64,000 nt of DNA from Bacteroidota bacterium (GCA_027592755.1 JAQCLE010000003.1:33191-97190), one strand, 5' to 3'; shown: positions 46,732 to 56,848, counted from the stretch's first letter. Notes: a model not told the origin generated them from the letters alone. Made by a program: numbers and translations.

Positions 46732-48330
46732 ATGAGTAAACTAAAAATCACCAAACCTGTGATCCTTGGATTTGCGCTTCTATTTATGATAGCCTGTGCG
46801 GATCAACCCAAAAAAGAAAGTTTTACATTGGGGAAAATTGACTTCAAAGTTACAGCCAATGATGAGGCGAGAACGCATTTCGAAAAAGGTGTATTACTCC
46901 TGCATTCCTTCATGTATGGGGATGCTGCACTTTCTTTCCAGGAAGCACAGAAGGCTGACCCTGCCTTTGCTTTAGCTTATTGGGGCGAGGCAATGACCTA
47001 CAACCATCCCTTATGGATGGAACAGGATTTTGAAAAGGCCAAAGAATCACTTGAACGGCTAGAGATAACGAAAGAAGGGCGTTTGGAAAAAGCAGGTACC
47101 AAGTTTGAAAAGGACATCCTAACTGGAGCTGAAATACTTTATGGTGACGGAAGTAAGATCGAAAGGGATGATGCTTATGCTGCACATATGGCGAAATTGT
47201 ATGAAAAGTATCCCGGCAACCATGAGGTTGCCGCCTTTTATGCCCTTTCACTTTTGGGTTCTGTGGAGCAGGGACGCAACTATGATGTCTATGGCCATGG
47301 TGCTAAAATTGCCCAGGGAATATTAAAAGAAAACCCCAACCATCCGGGGGCATTACACTATCTGATTCATTCCTACGATGACCCTGATCATGCTTCATTG
47401 GCGCTGGAGGCAGCCAATAATTATTCAGAGGTAGCCCCAGACGCAGGCCATGCACTTCACATGCCTTCACATATTTACATTGCCCTGGCGATGTGGGATA
47501 ATGTGATTTCGTCCAACATCAGGTCTTATACAGCCAGTTTAAAAATAGGAGGGGAAAATGCTTACAGCCGTTGGAATTTGCATGCTTATCATTGGCTGCA
47601 GTATGCCTATCTTCAGAAAAATGATATAGAAAATGCCCGTAAGATTATGGATCGCATGATACCTTATATGGAAGCCAATAAGGAAAGTGTCAGTGCCCGG
47701 TACTATGCCATAGAGATGCTCGGCGTTTACCTGGCAGAAACGGGGGATTGGAAAGGACCATACTCTGGGCAACGTGTTGACACTGAAAACCTTAACGTAC
47801 AATCCCGAGTTTCGCAATTATTTCTTGATGGTTTCATGGCAGTTAATGATGCGAATTATGAACGTGTCGGAGAGATTATCAAATCTATGGAAGAAGAAAT
47901 CTCCAAAGCTTCCAATCAACTCATTACCAGGGGCATTGCGGTTTGTTCAGGACAGTCGTTTGCAGCCCGACCTCCAGGTCAGGATGATTTAGATATATCC
48001 AAGGTTTTGGTTCTTGAGCTACAGGCTTTGCAAGCCATTCAAACCAATCAATCTGATGCGATCATTGAGGAGCTACTCACTCAGGCTACCGAATTGGAGG
48101 GAGCCATACCTTTTATGTTTGGACCTCCCGCAATTGTGATTCCAAGTTATGAGATGTATGGCAGATGGCTGCTTCAGCAAGGACGTTATGAAGACGCACT
48201 GGAGCAATTTGAGAAAGCACTGGAAAAAGGCCCTGGACGAAGAAAGGCTTTGATGGGTAAGTTAGAAGCAGCCCGTGGATTAAATAATCCCGAGATTATT
48301 CAGGAAATTGAAAAACAGCTAAACATTTAA
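46732..48330 (+). CDS. TPR-repeat lipoprotein
   Basis: 532 residues; leader ends in FMIAC (Cys22), so a lipoprotein. The opening HFEKGVLLLHSFMYGDAALSFQEAQKADPAFALAYWGEAMTYNHPLW (key parts only) is found in a family of Bacteroidota and proteobacterial TPR proteins of unknown function. Further helical repeats include HPGALHYLIHSYDDPDHASLALEAANNY and the final YEDALEQFEKALEKGP. The central HMPSHIYIALAMWDN is well conserved in that family. Single gene, convergent with the CBS protein. Function unknown. Confidence 0.85.
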   Translation: MSKLKITKPVILGFALLFMIACADQPKKESFTLGKIDFKVTANDEARTHFEKGVLLLHSFMYGDAALSFQEAQKADPAFALAYWGEAMTYNHPLWMEQDFEKAKESLERLEITKEGRLEKAGTKFEKDILTGAEILYGDGSKIERDDAYAAHMAKLYEKYPGNHEVAAFYALSLLGSVEQGRNYDVYGHGAKIAQGILKENPNHPGALHYLIHSYDDPDHASLALEAANNYSEVAPDAGHALHMPSHIYIALAMWDNVISSNIRSYTASLKIGGENAYSRWNLHAYHWLQYAYLQKNDIENARKIMDRMIPYMEANKESVSARYYAIEMLGVYLAETGDWKGPYSGQRVDTENLNVQSRVSQLFLDGFMAVNDANYERVGEIIKSMEEEISKASNQLITRGIAVCSGQSFAARPPGQDDLDISKVLVLELQALQAIQTNQSDAIIEELLTQATELEGAIPFMFGPPAIVIPSYEMYGRWLLQQGRYEDALEQFEKALEKGPGRRKALMGKLEAARGLNNPEIIQEIEKQLNI

Positions 48331-48357
48331 TTCCGGGGGAAAAGGATTACTCCTTAG

Positions 48358-48777
48358 CTAATCCTCTGTCTCAGCCACAAATCTCACTACATCTCGGGCA
48401 GTCAATATACCAACAATTTGGCCGTGTTCAACCACAGGTAATGAATGACAATGATGCTCTACCATCATGTCTGATGCCGTTGCAAGACTGGTAACCGGTG
48501 CTACACTTATGGGCTTTTTCGTCATGACCGACTCAACAGAATATTTAGAATTGACATTATCTGCACTTACACTGTCGCCTGATTTCATTAATTTATCGTA
48601 GCATTTTAATAGGTCAGTTTGACTGATAATGCCAATTACACGTCCTTCATTCACTACGGGAATGTGATGCATATCATATTCAATGAATAAATCCTGAATT
48701 TGTTGAATAGAATTATTCACCTCAGCCACTATTACCTGACCTGTCATGACTTTTGAGACTTTTGTAGTCTTGCTCAT
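48358..48777 (-). CDS. CBS-pair domain protein
   Basis: 139 residues made of two CBS motifs (about 10-60, 75-135): VIGIISQTDLLKCYD and IVGILTARDVVRFV are the hallmark ends of each. CBS pairs bind adenosyl ligands such as AMP or ATP and regulate other proteins. It stands alone on the minus strand, convergent with the TPR gene, so its target cannot be inferred from neighbours. Confidence 0.9.
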   Translation of the reverse strand: MSKTTKVSKVMTGQVIVAEVNNSIQQIQDLFIEYDMHHIPVVNEGRVIGIISQTDLLKCYDKLMKSGDSVSADNVNSKYSVESVMTKKPISVAPVTSLATASDMMVEHHCHSLPVVEHGQIVGILTARDVVRFVAETED

Positions 48778-48877
48778 TGTTCTGTTATTTAGATATCAAC
48801 AACATTAATGAATCGAAAAGTTCAAAAATGGAAGGTGGGTCATTGTATTAAGTGACACTTGTCATTTAATAACGAAA

Positions 48878-49501
48878 CTAGTTAAAGAGACTAAACCGGC
48901 TTAACTGCTCGATAAACTCAAATAAAAAACGTGGTCGTAAAATTCCGGTAAAAACCATTCCAAAAAGAGCGCCATAGAGGTGGGCGTCATGGTTAATATT
49001 ATCGGAGAGGTTATTGCTCTTGTAATAGGTGTAAAACAAGTAAACGGCGCCAAGAATAAAACCAGGAAAGCAAAAATATAGATACAGACAAATTTGATTC
49101 AGGGGGTTCAGCAGAATACTACTGAACAGGACTGCGCTTACACCGCCGGAAGCACCAATGGCACTGTAGTTGACATTTGCTTTGTTTTTCCAATAGGATG
49201 GTAAGTCAGCTATTACAATTCCAAACAGATAAAGTGAAAGGAAATAAAAGTTCCCGGGTATTCCGAAATACACTCCAAATGCCCTTTCCACATAATTCCC
49301 GAAGAAATAGAAGGTGAACATGTTGAATAACAAATGACCATAACCTCCATGGATAAACCCACTGGTGACCAATCGATAATATTGTTTGTTATGATAAATT
49401 GAATAAGGATGCATCATCCACTTTTGGAATAAACGGGAATTCTTCCATGCAGCCATGCTGGCAACGACTGTTGCTATGATAATAATAACTGTTATGCTCA
49501 T
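48878..49501 (-). CDS. Rhomboid family intramembrane serine protease
   Basis: 207 residues, six membrane segments. Catalytic Ser118 sits in SAIGASGG and catalytic His174 in NHDAHLYGALFG; the usual HGGYGHLLFNMFTFYFFG with its conserved His, Asn and Phe is near 51-68. Rhomboids cleave transmembrane helices. It overlaps the polyprenyl synthase gene by one base, so both are coexpressed although no functional tie is known. Confidence 0.94.
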   Translation of the reverse strand: MSITVIIIIATVVASMAAWKNSRLFQKWMMHPYSIYHNKQYYRLVTSGFIHGGYGHLLFNMFTFYFFGNYVERAFGVYFGIPGNFYFLSLYLFGIVIADLPSYWKNKANVNYSAIGASGGVSAVLFSSILLNPLNQICLYLYFCFPGFILGAVYLFYTYYKSNNLSDNINHDAHLYGALFGMVFTGILRPRFLFEFIEQLSRFSLFN

Positions 49502-50475
49502 CAGTGGTCTCTCGATATTAAATGATTGGTAAATGTGACCAAAAGGTCCTTGTTTTTAGCCTCTGTTTGTACTTCCGTCAAATTCTCAAATGCTTCCTGA
49601 AAAGTTGTGTTCATTGTTGACTCTGCGATTTCTTTTACCCCGATTTCATCATAAAGTCTGGTTACCTCTCTCACGCGATCTTCGTCAGTGAATGCATTCG
49701 AAGTTAGATAGTTATCCAGTAATGGCTTATGCTTCAACTTTTCCTGCGCCTTTATGAGAAGGAACGTCTTTTTATGGGATATAATGTCTCCTCCAACCCG
49801 CTTACCAAATTTTTCCTGGTCACCATAAACATCCAGGATGTCATCCTTCAATTGAAAACCCACGCCAACGTTCTCTCCGAAATCTTTTAATAGCTTACAA
49901 TTATCAGATGATGCCCCTGCCAATAACGCACCGAGATTCAAACTAAAACCTATCAAAACAGCGGTCTTCAGTCGAATCATTTCAAGGTACTCCGCTTCGG
50001 AAACCATATCCCGGGTTTCAAATTCCATGTCGAGTTGCTGTCCCTCACAAACTTCGATGGCGCAACGATTAAAAAGTTCAAGGACTTTAGGCAATATTTC
50101 CGGGTTAACTTCCTGCAGCAGTTGATAAACTTTTACAAACATGACATCTCCGGAGAGGATGGCAACATTGCTATTCCACTTTTCATGAACAGTTGGTTTT
50201 CCTCTTCGAAGCGGGGCTTTGTCCATGATATCGTCATGCATCAAAGTGAAGTTGTGGAATAGCTCTACCGCAATAGCGGGCCTCAATATTTTTTCGACAT
50301 CAGGTTTGAACATCGCATAACCCATCAAAACCAGTAGTGGTCGAAGGCGTTTCCCACCCATTGAAAGCATGTATTGGATGGGCTGATAAATCTCATTGTC
50401 GCTACCAGGCTGGAGACGCTCTATTTCCTGGTTGATAAGTTGACGGTATTGTTCGATCTGATCCAAGGGGTGCAA
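49501..50475 (-). CDS. Trans-polyprenyl diphosphate synthase
   Basis: 324 residues. The first Asp-rich motif HDDIMDKAPLRRGKPTVH (Asp81-Asp85) and second QLKDDILDVYGD (about 207-218) bind the Mg2+-diphosphates; GGKRLRP (40-46) binds isopentenyl diphosphate. It elongates C5 units made by the Dxs pathway into a C15 to long-chain diphosphate for quinones, carotenoids or carriers. Chain length is not safely predicted. It heads a small operon with the rhomboid protease. Confidence 0.93.
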   Translation of the reverse strand: MHPLDQIEQYRQLINQEIERLQPGSDNEIYQPIQYMLSMGGKRLRPLLVLMGYAMFKPDVEKILRPAIAVELFHNFTLMHDDIMDKAPLRRGKPTVHEKWNSNVAILSGDVMFVKVYQLLQEVNPEILPKVLELFNRCAIEVCEGQQLDMEFETRDMVSEAEYLEMIRLKTAVLIGFSLNLGALLAGASSDNCKLLKDFGENVGVGFQLKDDILDVYGDQEKFGKRVGGDIISHKKTFLLIKAQEKLKHKPLLDNYLTSNAFTDEDRVREVTRLYDEIGVKEIAESTMNTTFQEAFENLTEVQTEAKNKDLLVTFTNHLISRDH

Positions 50476-50538
50476 ACTTAAAAGATTATCAACTGAAAAT
50501 TGGGAGAGGTTATTAACTGGATTCTGATGAATTGATAC

Positions 50539-52701
50539 CTATATAATTTCCAGATCAATTGTCCTTCGATCGATATCGGTATCAATCACTCGCACCATTA
50601 CCTTGTCACCGAGTGTGATCATTCGCTTATTCCTTCTTCCAACTACCCGGTAATTGTCTTCGTCAAATTCATAGTGATCGTCACCCATCTCTGAAAGCCG
50701 GGCCATTCCTTCGCATTTTGTTTCAATGATCTCCACAAATACTCCCCACTCGGTGACCCCACTTACAATACCTTCATAATCCTTCACTTCAGCCAATTTC
50801 ATGTATTCCACCTGCTTGTATTTAATGGAGGCTCTTTCGGTATCAGCGGCCCGTTTTTCTCTTTCTGATGAATGCAAACATCGCTGTTCGAATTCATCTT
50901 TATCAGGTGGTTTACCTCCGTCAAGGTAGTGGTCTAAAAGCCGGTGGACCATAACATCCGGAAAGCGTCGAATAGGAGAAGTGAAATGTGTATAGTGCCT
51001 GAATGCCAATCCAAAATGACCTTTAGGCGCTGTGGTGTATTTGGCTTTCGCCATCGCCCTGATGGCAATAGATTCCAACACATTTTGCTCGGGCTTCCCT
51101 TCAATATTAGCCATTAGGGCATTCAAAGAATTAGGCAATTCGTCAATTTCAACATTCAGATTATGACCGAATCTTTTAGCAAAAACGGAGAAGTTGTTCA
51201 GTTTCTCGGGATCAGGATTATCATGGGTTCGGTAGACGAATGTGTTTTTCTCTTTTCTGCTTTCTTTATTGTAGACAAATTCCGCAACTCTTTTATTGGC
51301 CAGCAACATGAACTCTTCGATCATCTTATGGGCATCTTTTCTCACTTTTGGAATAATTCCCAAAGGCGTTCCTTTTTCGTCCAGTTTAAATTTTACTTCA
51401 ACCGTTTCGAAGGCAATGGCTCCGTTTTTGAAACGCATTGCTTTGAGCTTTTTAGCCAGTCCGTCAAGGATTCTTATTTCTGCAATGAAGTCACCCTCTC
51501 CTGTTTCAATTCGTTCCTGAGCTTCCTCGTAAGAAAACCTTCTGACAGAATGAATAATTGTTCTACCAAACCATTCCTTTTTGATCTTTCCCTCATCATC
51601 CAGTTGAAATACAGCAGAGAATGTGAGCTTATCTTCATTCGGTCTTAAGGAGCAAAGTTCATTCGATAATTTCTCTGGAAGCATGGGTATTGTTCGGTCA
51701 ACGAGGTAAACCGATGTTGCCCGGTCGAAAGCTTCCCTGTCGAGGATCGAATTTTCTTTAACGTAATGAGAAACATCAGCGATGTGGATCCCTACTTCAT
51801 GTAGACCATTCTCTAATTTTTGATAGGATAGAGCATCATCAAAATCCTTGGCATCTTCAGGATCGATTGTAAAAGTTGTAATCCGCCTGAAGTCTTTTCT
51901 ACTTTTAATTTCTTTTTGGGAAATTTCGGTCGAAATGTTTTCGGCACTCTCCAAAACCCTTTCTGGAAATTTATAAGGCAGTCCAAATTCCGCAATGATT
52001 GAATGGATTTCGGCCTCATTTTCACCGGCCTTTCCAAGTACCTGAATTATTTTGCCGATTGGATTTTTGTTGCCTTTTACGCCATGCCATTGGCTTACCT
52101 CCACAATTACCTTGTCGTCTGGCTTTATCCCTTTGGCATTTTCAGGATAAACGAAGATGTCGACATGCATCTTCTTGAAATCCGGTATAACAAAAATGTA
52201 ATTCGGATTGATCTGAACACGGCCAACGAATTGCGTACGGTCCCTTTTAATTACCTCGATCACTTCACCTTCAGGCCTACGGTCTTTCCTGCCAGAAGTA
52301 GTAATGTTAACCTTTACGGTGTCGCCATCGAGGGCGTTGAGCATGTTTCGGGTATGTACCCAAATGTCATCTTCACCTTCAGGGGTTTCGATATAGGCGA
52401 AGTTGGGGTTCACATAGTCAACCGTTCCAATGAGGGTTTCGGGTTCCCGGTTTAATTTGAAACGATGTCCTTTTAATTGGACTATTTTCTCCTCCTCCTC
52501 AAGCCTGAATAGGCTGTTTTCAACCAATAGCTTTGATGCTTTGTCCCGAACGCCTGATGCTTTAATGACTTGCTTCGGACTTAAAGGTTTCGTGGGAGTC
52601 TTTTCAAAAATGCTTAAAACGAATTGTTTAAGACCTTTTTCTTCAGCGTTCTTTTGCCCTCTTCTGTTTACTCCTGTCTTCTGTTTACTTTTTTTGCCCA
52701 T
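50539..52701 (-). CDS. rnr: Ribonuclease R
   Basis: 720 residues. Order of domains: basic N-terminus and winged helix (1-90), cold-shock domains (about 95-230), RNB catalytic domain starting RRITTFTIDPEDAKDFDDALSY, whose Asp residues bind Mg2+ (about 275-600), and S1 domain (YEGIVSGVTEWGVFVEI, about 637-720). It degrades structured RNA 3' to 5'. The N-terminus starts with a very basic KKSKQKTGVNRRGQKN segment. Third positions are rich in C, as for lagging-strand genes on this side of the origin. Confidence 0.96.
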   Translation of the reverse strand: MGKKSKQKTGVNRRGQKNAEEKGLKQFVLSIFEKTPTKPLSPKQVIKASGVRDKASKLLVENSLFRLEEEEKIVQLKGHRFKLNREPETLIGTVDYVNPNFAYIETPEGEDDIWVHTRNMLNALDGDTVKVNITTSGRKDRRPEGEVIEVIKRDRTQFVGRVQINPNYIFVIPDFKKMHVDIFVYPENAKGIKPDDKVIVEVSQWHGVKGNKNPIGKIIQVLGKAGENEAEIHSIIAEFGLPYKFPERVLESAENISTEISQKEIKSRKDFRRITTFTIDPEDAKDFDDALSYQKLENGLHEVGIHIADVSHYVKENSILDREAFDRATSVYLVDRTIPMLPEKLSNELCSLRPNEDKLTFSAVFQLDDEGKIKKEWFGRTIIHSVRRFSYEEAQERIETGEGDFIAEIRILDGLAKKLKAMRFKNGAIAFETVEVKFKLDEKGTPLGIIPKVRKDAHKMIEEFMLLANKRVAEFVYNKESRKEKNTFVYRTHDNPDPEKLNNFSVFAKRFGHNLNVEIDELPNSLNALMANIEGKPEQNVLESIAIRAMAKAKYTTAPKGHFGLAFRHYTHFTSPIRRFPDVMVHRLLDHYLDGGKPPDKDEFEQRCLHSSEREKRAADTERASIKYKQVEYMKLAEVKDYEGIVSGVTEWGVFVEIIETKCEGMARLSEMGDDHYEFDEDNYRVVGRRNKRMITLGDKVMVRVIDTDIDRRTIDLEII

Positions 52702-52778
52702 TTAGAGATATGGTTATTTCGGGCCAATTAATGTTTATGTACTACTGTTGAGATGGATTTTGGAAGATTTCTTGGGTG

Positions 52779-54251
52779 CTACCCTGTTTCAATTACCTGG
52801 CCTTCGTTGAGAACCAAAACGCTATCAGCCACAAAGTTAATGAGTCCAAGGTCATGGGAGATGAAAATGTAAGTTAAATTATTATCATTTTTCAACTTCA
52901 TCAGTAAATCAAGGATCTCGTTCCTTACGTGGGCATCAAGTGAGGATACTGGTTCGTCACATATAATCAACTCGGGTTTTAGTGCCAAAGTCCTGGCAAT
53001 ACAAGCCCGTTGTCGCTCCCCACCTGATATTTGATATGGATATCTTGATAAAATATTTTCCTCCAGGTGAACATCTTCAAGCAGTTGATGGACAATATTC
53101 ATTCTATCCCGATTATTATTCCCAACGTGATGTGCAACCAGAGGCTCCATGATTGCTTTGCCAATTTTGATCCTTGGGTTCAGGGAATCCAGAGGATCCT
53201 GAAAAATTATTTGAATTCTTTGTCGAATGGCCTTCAATTTCTTCGGGGAGCATTCTTCAAGGACATGATTATGAAAGATCGTGCTTCCTGAATGTGGCAT
53301 AAGTTGAAGAATGCAACGGCTAAGGGTTGTCTTTCCGCTTCCTGAATTACCGACAAGGCCAAGAGTTTGTCCGACTTTAAGGTCAAATGAAATATCCTTT
53401 ATAATTGTTGTTTTATTTCGTCCGCTCAGGGAGTATTCATCAGGAATTTCACAGGTGATGTTTTGTACGGAAAGTATTGTTCGATCCGAAATGATCGGCG
53501 GTAATATGCCTTCTAAATTAATTGGCTTTTGCTTTGGTAGATTTTCCGATAACATGCCATCCTTCAGAAAAAGTGTTCTATGACAATTATTGACCAGGAG
53601 GTTATAATCATGGCTGATGAGGATAATGGCAATATTCTTTTCTTTGTTCAGCTTTTTAAGTTCGCCAATCAAAAGGTTCTCATTTAGAGAATCCAACGAG
53701 GTGGTTGGTTCATCTGCAATGATCAATTCAGGTGAAGTAATGGACGCCATTACGAACATCACCCTTTGCGCTTCACCGCCTGACAGCTGGAAAGGATAAG
53801 ATTCATATATTCCATTTCTCAAGCCGATTTCCTTGAATTTGCTTTGGACCAGGTTCAAGGCGTCATCTTTTGCTAGTTTCAAATGCTTAATTACAACCTC
53901 CTTTGCCTGAAATCCACAGGTATACACAGGATTCAATGCTGACTTTGCCTCCTGAAAAATGAGTGATATGTGCTTGCCACGGACAACTTGTACTTCGTTG
54001 TCATTCAACAAATTGAAAGTACCATCCGGTTTATTCTGAGACTGAAATGTTATCTGTGCATCCTTTGACAAATATTCGGGATCGGTAAACCCAAGGATCG
54101 TTTTTGCAAGGGCGGATTTCCCACTTCCAGAATTCCCGGCTAATCCAACAAATTCGCCCCTCTGAATATCAAAGTTGATATTGTTAAAAATTGGAGAATT
54201 CTTTATGAATGACAAGCCTAAATTTTCTACTTTCAAAAGAGGATTGGCCAT
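52779..54251 (-). CDS. Double-domain oligopeptide-type ABC transporter ATP-binding protein (YejF/OppDF-like)
   Basis: 490 residues containing two complete ABC ATPases. First: Walker A GNSGSGKSALAK (about 37-48), signature LSGGEAQRV, Walker B LIIADEPTTSLD. Second: Walker A GNSGSGKTTLSR (about 297-308), signature ISGGERQRACIARTLA, Walker B LIICDEPVSSLD. Sequence style is of the dipeptide/oligopeptide family (OppD, OppF), fused in tandem as in YejF. No permease or binding protein lies beside it, so its membrane partner is elsewhere. Minus strand, 78 bases upstream of rnr. Confidence 0.93.
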   Translation of the reverse strand: MANPLLKVENLGLSFIKNSPIFNNINFDIQRGEFVGLAGNSGSGKSALAKTILGFTDPEYLSKDAQITFQSQNKPDGTFNLLNDNEVQVVRGKHISLIFQEAKSALNPVYTCGFQAKEVVIKHLKLAKDDALNLVQSKFKEIGLRNGIYESYPFQLSGGEAQRVMFVMASITSPELIIADEPTTSLDSLNENLLIGELKKLNKEKNIAIILISHDYNLLVNNCHRTLFLKDGMLSENLPKQKPINLEGILPPIISDRTILSVQNITCEIPDEYSLSGRNKTTIIKDISFDLKVGQTLGLVGNSGSGKTTLSRCILQLMPHSGSTIFHNHVLEECSPKKLKAIRQRIQIIFQDPLDSLNPRIKIGKAIMEPLVAHHVGNNNRDRMNIVHQLLEDVHLEENILSRYPYQISGGERQRACIARTLALKPELIICDEPVSSLDAHVRNEILDLLMKLKNDNNLTYIFISHDLGLINFVADSVLVLNEGQVIETG

Positions 54252-54382
54252 TCTGTTCGTTTTACGGAGGGGGTTAGGGTTCTCAAAATAATGTATTTAT
54301 AAAGAACTTGGGAAAGAATGTTTGGCATATGCTGATTAATTGTCATTATTATAATGATAAAAAACCGATGGAAGACTAAAAA

Positions 54383-54889
54383 ATGGAAGAATCAGGATCT
54401 ATCGTAAAAGAACTCCTCAATACTATCCCTCAAACCGGTCAGGTTGTTTGGATTGGGCTAAGGCCCGGCAGGAAAGTACCAATGGAAGTGGTGAGCAAGG
54501 CAGAGGCCATTCCAGGATTGGGTCTTTCCGGAGATCGTTTTAAGGGAACGGTTGAGAGCAAAAGACAGGTTACGTTAATTCAGCATGAGCACTTAAGCGT
54601 AATTGAAAATATCATAGGAATGAAAGTAGACCCGGCCATCCTTCGAAGAAATATTGTGATTGAAGGAATCAACCTGTTGTCGCTACACAATCAAACATTT
54701 AGGATAGGCGAGGTAATTTTTGAAGGAACCGGATATTGCCATCCCTGTTCAAATATGGAGTCTGCCTTAGGAAAAGGTGGATATAACGCCATGAGGGGCC
54801 ATGGCGGGATCACCGCTCGAGTGCTAAGTCCTGGGTCTATAAGAGTAAATGACGCATTGAATTTTATTGAGGTTAGGCATGATAGGTGA
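54383..54889 (+). CDS. MOSC domain protein
   Basis: 168 residues. The MOSC fold shows as IPGLGLSGDRFKG (about 45-57), LRRNIVIEGINLLSL and the closing GTGYCHPCSNMESALGKGGYNAMRGHGGITARV with the conserved Cys that binds sulfur or molybdenum cofactor. MOSC proteins carry sulfur for metal-sulfur cluster formation or act as Mo-enzymes; no molybdenum genes are nearby. Its 3' end overlaps comF by 11 bases. Confidence 0.88.
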   Translation: MEESGSIVKELLNTIPQTGQVVWIGLRPGRKVPMEVVSKAEAIPGLGLSGDRFKGTVESKRQVTLIQHEHLSVIENIIGMKVDPAILRRNIVIEGINLLSLHNQTFRIGEVIFEGTGYCHPCSNMESALGKGGYNAMRGHGGITARVLSPGSIRVNDALNFIEVRHDR

Positions 54890-55556
54890 TTTCATATCCT
54901 TGATTTTTCCGGAGGTCTGCATTCATTGCAAAACGACGCTTTTCAAAGGTGAAAAGCAGATTTGTACAAATTGCACATCCGATTTACCAAAGTCAGTCGG
55001 CTCAAATGTTGGATTTAACCTATTGAATAAATTCATTCTCTTTCCAAAAGTCACCGAAGCACATTCATACCTGGCTTTTTCGAAAAAAGGTATTGTCCAA
55101 AGCCTGCTTCATCAATTGAAGTATGAAGCCAACCAGGATATTGGGATTATGATTGGCAGATGGTTTGGAGCAGATCTAAAAGAGGCAGGTTTTAAGACAG
55201 AATTGATTTTGCCAGTTCCATTGCATATCAGCAGGTTGAGAACGCGGGGATATAACCAGAGTGATTTATTTTCCGAAGGTTTATCTGAATCACTTGGAAT
55301 CCCGTGGACTAATCAATTGGTAAAAAGAACGAAGAAAACTTTGACCCAAACTAAAAAAGGAAGAATTGAGCGTTGGGAAAATGTTGAGAAGATTTTTTCG
55401 GTGATGGATCACTCAACAATAAATGACAAAGATGTTACCATTGTCGACGATGTGATTACTACAGGTGCTACCCTCAATTCATGTGTGCAGGCAGTATCGG
55501 ATTCTGGGGCAAGGTCAATTAGCGTGCTTACCATCGCGGTGGCAAACCCGAAATAG
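54879..55556 (+). CDS. comF: ComF family phosphoribosyltransferase-like protein
   Basis: 225 residues from ATG 54879 (MIGDFISLIFPEVCIHC), preferred over an ATG 12 bases upstream because it gives the typical N-terminus. The zinc-binding CIHCKTTL...ICTNC is at about 14-35 and the phosphoribosyl motif VTIVDDVITTGATLNS at about 188-203; LPVPLHISRLRTRGYNQS is also diagnostic. ComF is linked to single-stranded DNA handling during natural transformation in competent species; in others the role is unclear. It overlaps the MOSC gene by 11 bases. Confidence 0.92.
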   Translation: MIGDFISLIFPEVCIHCKTTLFKGEKQICTNCTSDLPKSVGSNVGFNLLNKFILFPKVTEAHSYLAFSKKGIVQSLLHQLKYEANQDIGIMIGRWFGADLKEAGFKTELILPVPLHISRLRTRGYNQSDLFSEGLSESLGIPWTNQLVKRTKKTLTQTKKGRIERWENVEKIFSVMDHSTINDKDVTIVDDVITTGATLNSCVQAVSDSGARSISVLTIAVANPK

Positions 55557-55613
55557 CTGGTTGACTTATTAAAAAAGCTTCTAACGTCAGGATTTTATTT
55601 GACTAATTAATCA

Positions 55614-55621
55614 TATATTTG
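55614..55621 (+). promoter_or_regulatory. Promoter -7 element (TATATTTG) of rplS
   Basis: TATATTTG is a perfect TAnnTTTG match 38 bases before the rplS ATG. A TTTG at 55598-55601 lies 12 bases upstream, closer than the usual -33 spacing, so the -33 element is doubtful. Confidence 0.45.
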
Positions 55622-55659
55622 CGCTCCGTTTTCAAAACGCAATAAATATTGCAGTAGTC

Positions 55660-56013
55660 ATGAATGAGATAATCAAACAATTAGAAGAAGCATCCAACGA
55701 GATCAGGGCAAAATTCCCGAATTTTCAAGCAGGAGATACAGTGAATGTACATGTAAAGATCAGTGAGGGGAATAAGGAGAGGATTCAACAGTATCAGGGT
55801 ACGGTCATTCAACGAAGGCATCCTAACACTAATGGTGAGACGTTTACGGTCAGAAAAGTTTCATCGGGTATTTCAGTGGAAAGGATTTTCCCCATATTGG
55901 CACCAAGCCTCGATAAGATAGAAGTAGTGAGGAAAGGTAAGGTCCGTAGGGCGAGGCTCTATTACATGAGAACAAGAAAAGGAAAAGCTGCCAGAATAAA
56001 GGAAAAAATATAG
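55660..56013 (+). CDS. rplS: 50S ribosomal protein L19
   Basis: 117 residues, normal length. [29 protein letters not shown] (key parts; about 21-50), [17 protein letters not shown] and the basic [23 protein letters not shown] are the L19 signature. L19 sits at the interface of the ribosomal subunits. Unlike many bacteria, rpsP, rimM and trmD are not adjacent. An intrinsic terminator follows. Confidence 0.97.
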   Translation: MNEIIKQLEEASNEIRAKFPNFQAGDTVNVHVKISEGNKERIQQYQGTVIQRRHPNTNGETFTVRKVSSGISVERIFPILAPSLDKIEVVRKGKVRRARLYYMRTRKGKAARIKEKI

Positions 56014-56037
56014 ATCTTTAATCTAAACAGTATTTGG

Positions 56038-56070
56038 AAGCCTTCCCTTTATATCGGAAGGCTTTTTTAT
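56038..56070 (+). terminator. Rho-independent terminator of rplS
   Basis: AAGCCTTCC (56038-56046) pairs perfectly with GGAAGGCTT (56056-56064) with a nine-base loop, followed by a long T run. It ends just before the dapF start at 56081. Confidence 0.92.
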
Positions 56071-56080
56071 TTTTGATACT

Positions 56081-56848
56081 ATGGAACTCCATTTTTACAA
56101 ATACCAGGGTACAGGAAATGACTTTGTTATTGTGGACAACCGGGAAATCAACTGGAGGCCCGATAACCAGGTAATAGCCCTAATATGCGATCGCAGGTTT
56201 GGAGTAGGTGCCGACGGGCTGATGCTTCTTCAAAACCATCCTGAATTCGATTTTGAAATGATTTATTTCAATTCCGATGGCAGTAAAAGCTTATGCGGAA
56301 ATGGAAGCAGATGTGCAATACACCTGGCTCACCAATTGGGAATCATTGGCAGCCATACTACATTTCTCACCACTGACGGTGTCCATACCGGTTCAATAAC
56401 TGATGAACGGGTTAGTTTCCAGATTTTTGATTTACCCGACTTTGATTTGATTGACAAAGATTATTTTATTGATAATGGCTCACCTCATTATGTCCGATTC
56501 GTTGATGATGTAGAGAAAGAGGATGTTTTTTCGAAAGGTAAAGCCATAAGGAATGAAAGCAGATTTTCACCTGGAGGGACTAATGTAAATTTTGTAGAAA
56601 TTATTGGAGGTTCGGAGATTTTCGTGCGTACGTATGAACGAGGAGTTGAAGATGAAACACTTTCATGTGGAACCGGTGTTACTGCTGCAGCTCTTGCGGC
56701 TACACATAAGGGATTAAAATCTCCTATTAAGGTTAGGACTCCCGGTGGAGAATTGAGTGTAAATTTTGACCGGGACCAAAGTGGGTTTAAAAGAGTATTT
56801 CTCTCTGGTCCGGCTGTCCCCGTTTTCGAGGGCAAAATCATGATTTAA
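56081..56848 (+). CDS. dapF: Diaminopimelate epimerase
   Basis: 255 residues. Two active-site Cys: Cys72 in SLCGNGSRC and the second in ETLSCGTGVTAAAL (about residue 205). KYQGTGNDFVIVDN at the start and FNSDGS are family hallmarks. It interconverts LL- and meso-diaminopimelate for lysine and peptidoglycan synthesis. It follows the rplS terminator within 11 bases, so it may start from a promoter inside that hairpin region. A 257-base gap before secA contains a weak 7-base hairpin (56960-56992) and nothing else. Confidence 0.96.
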   Translation: MELHFYKYQGTGNDFVIVDNREINWRPDNQVIALICDRRFGVGADGLMLLQNHPEFDFEMIYFNSDGSKSLCGNGSRCAIHLAHQLGIIGSHTTFLTTDGVHTGSITDERVSFQIFDLPDFDLIDKDYFIDNGSPHYVRFVDDVEKEDVFSKGKAIRNESRFSPGGTNVNFVEIIGGSEIFVRTYERGVEDETLSCGTGVTAAALAATHKGLKSPIKVRTPGGELSVNFDRDQSGFKRVFLSGPAVPVFEGKIMI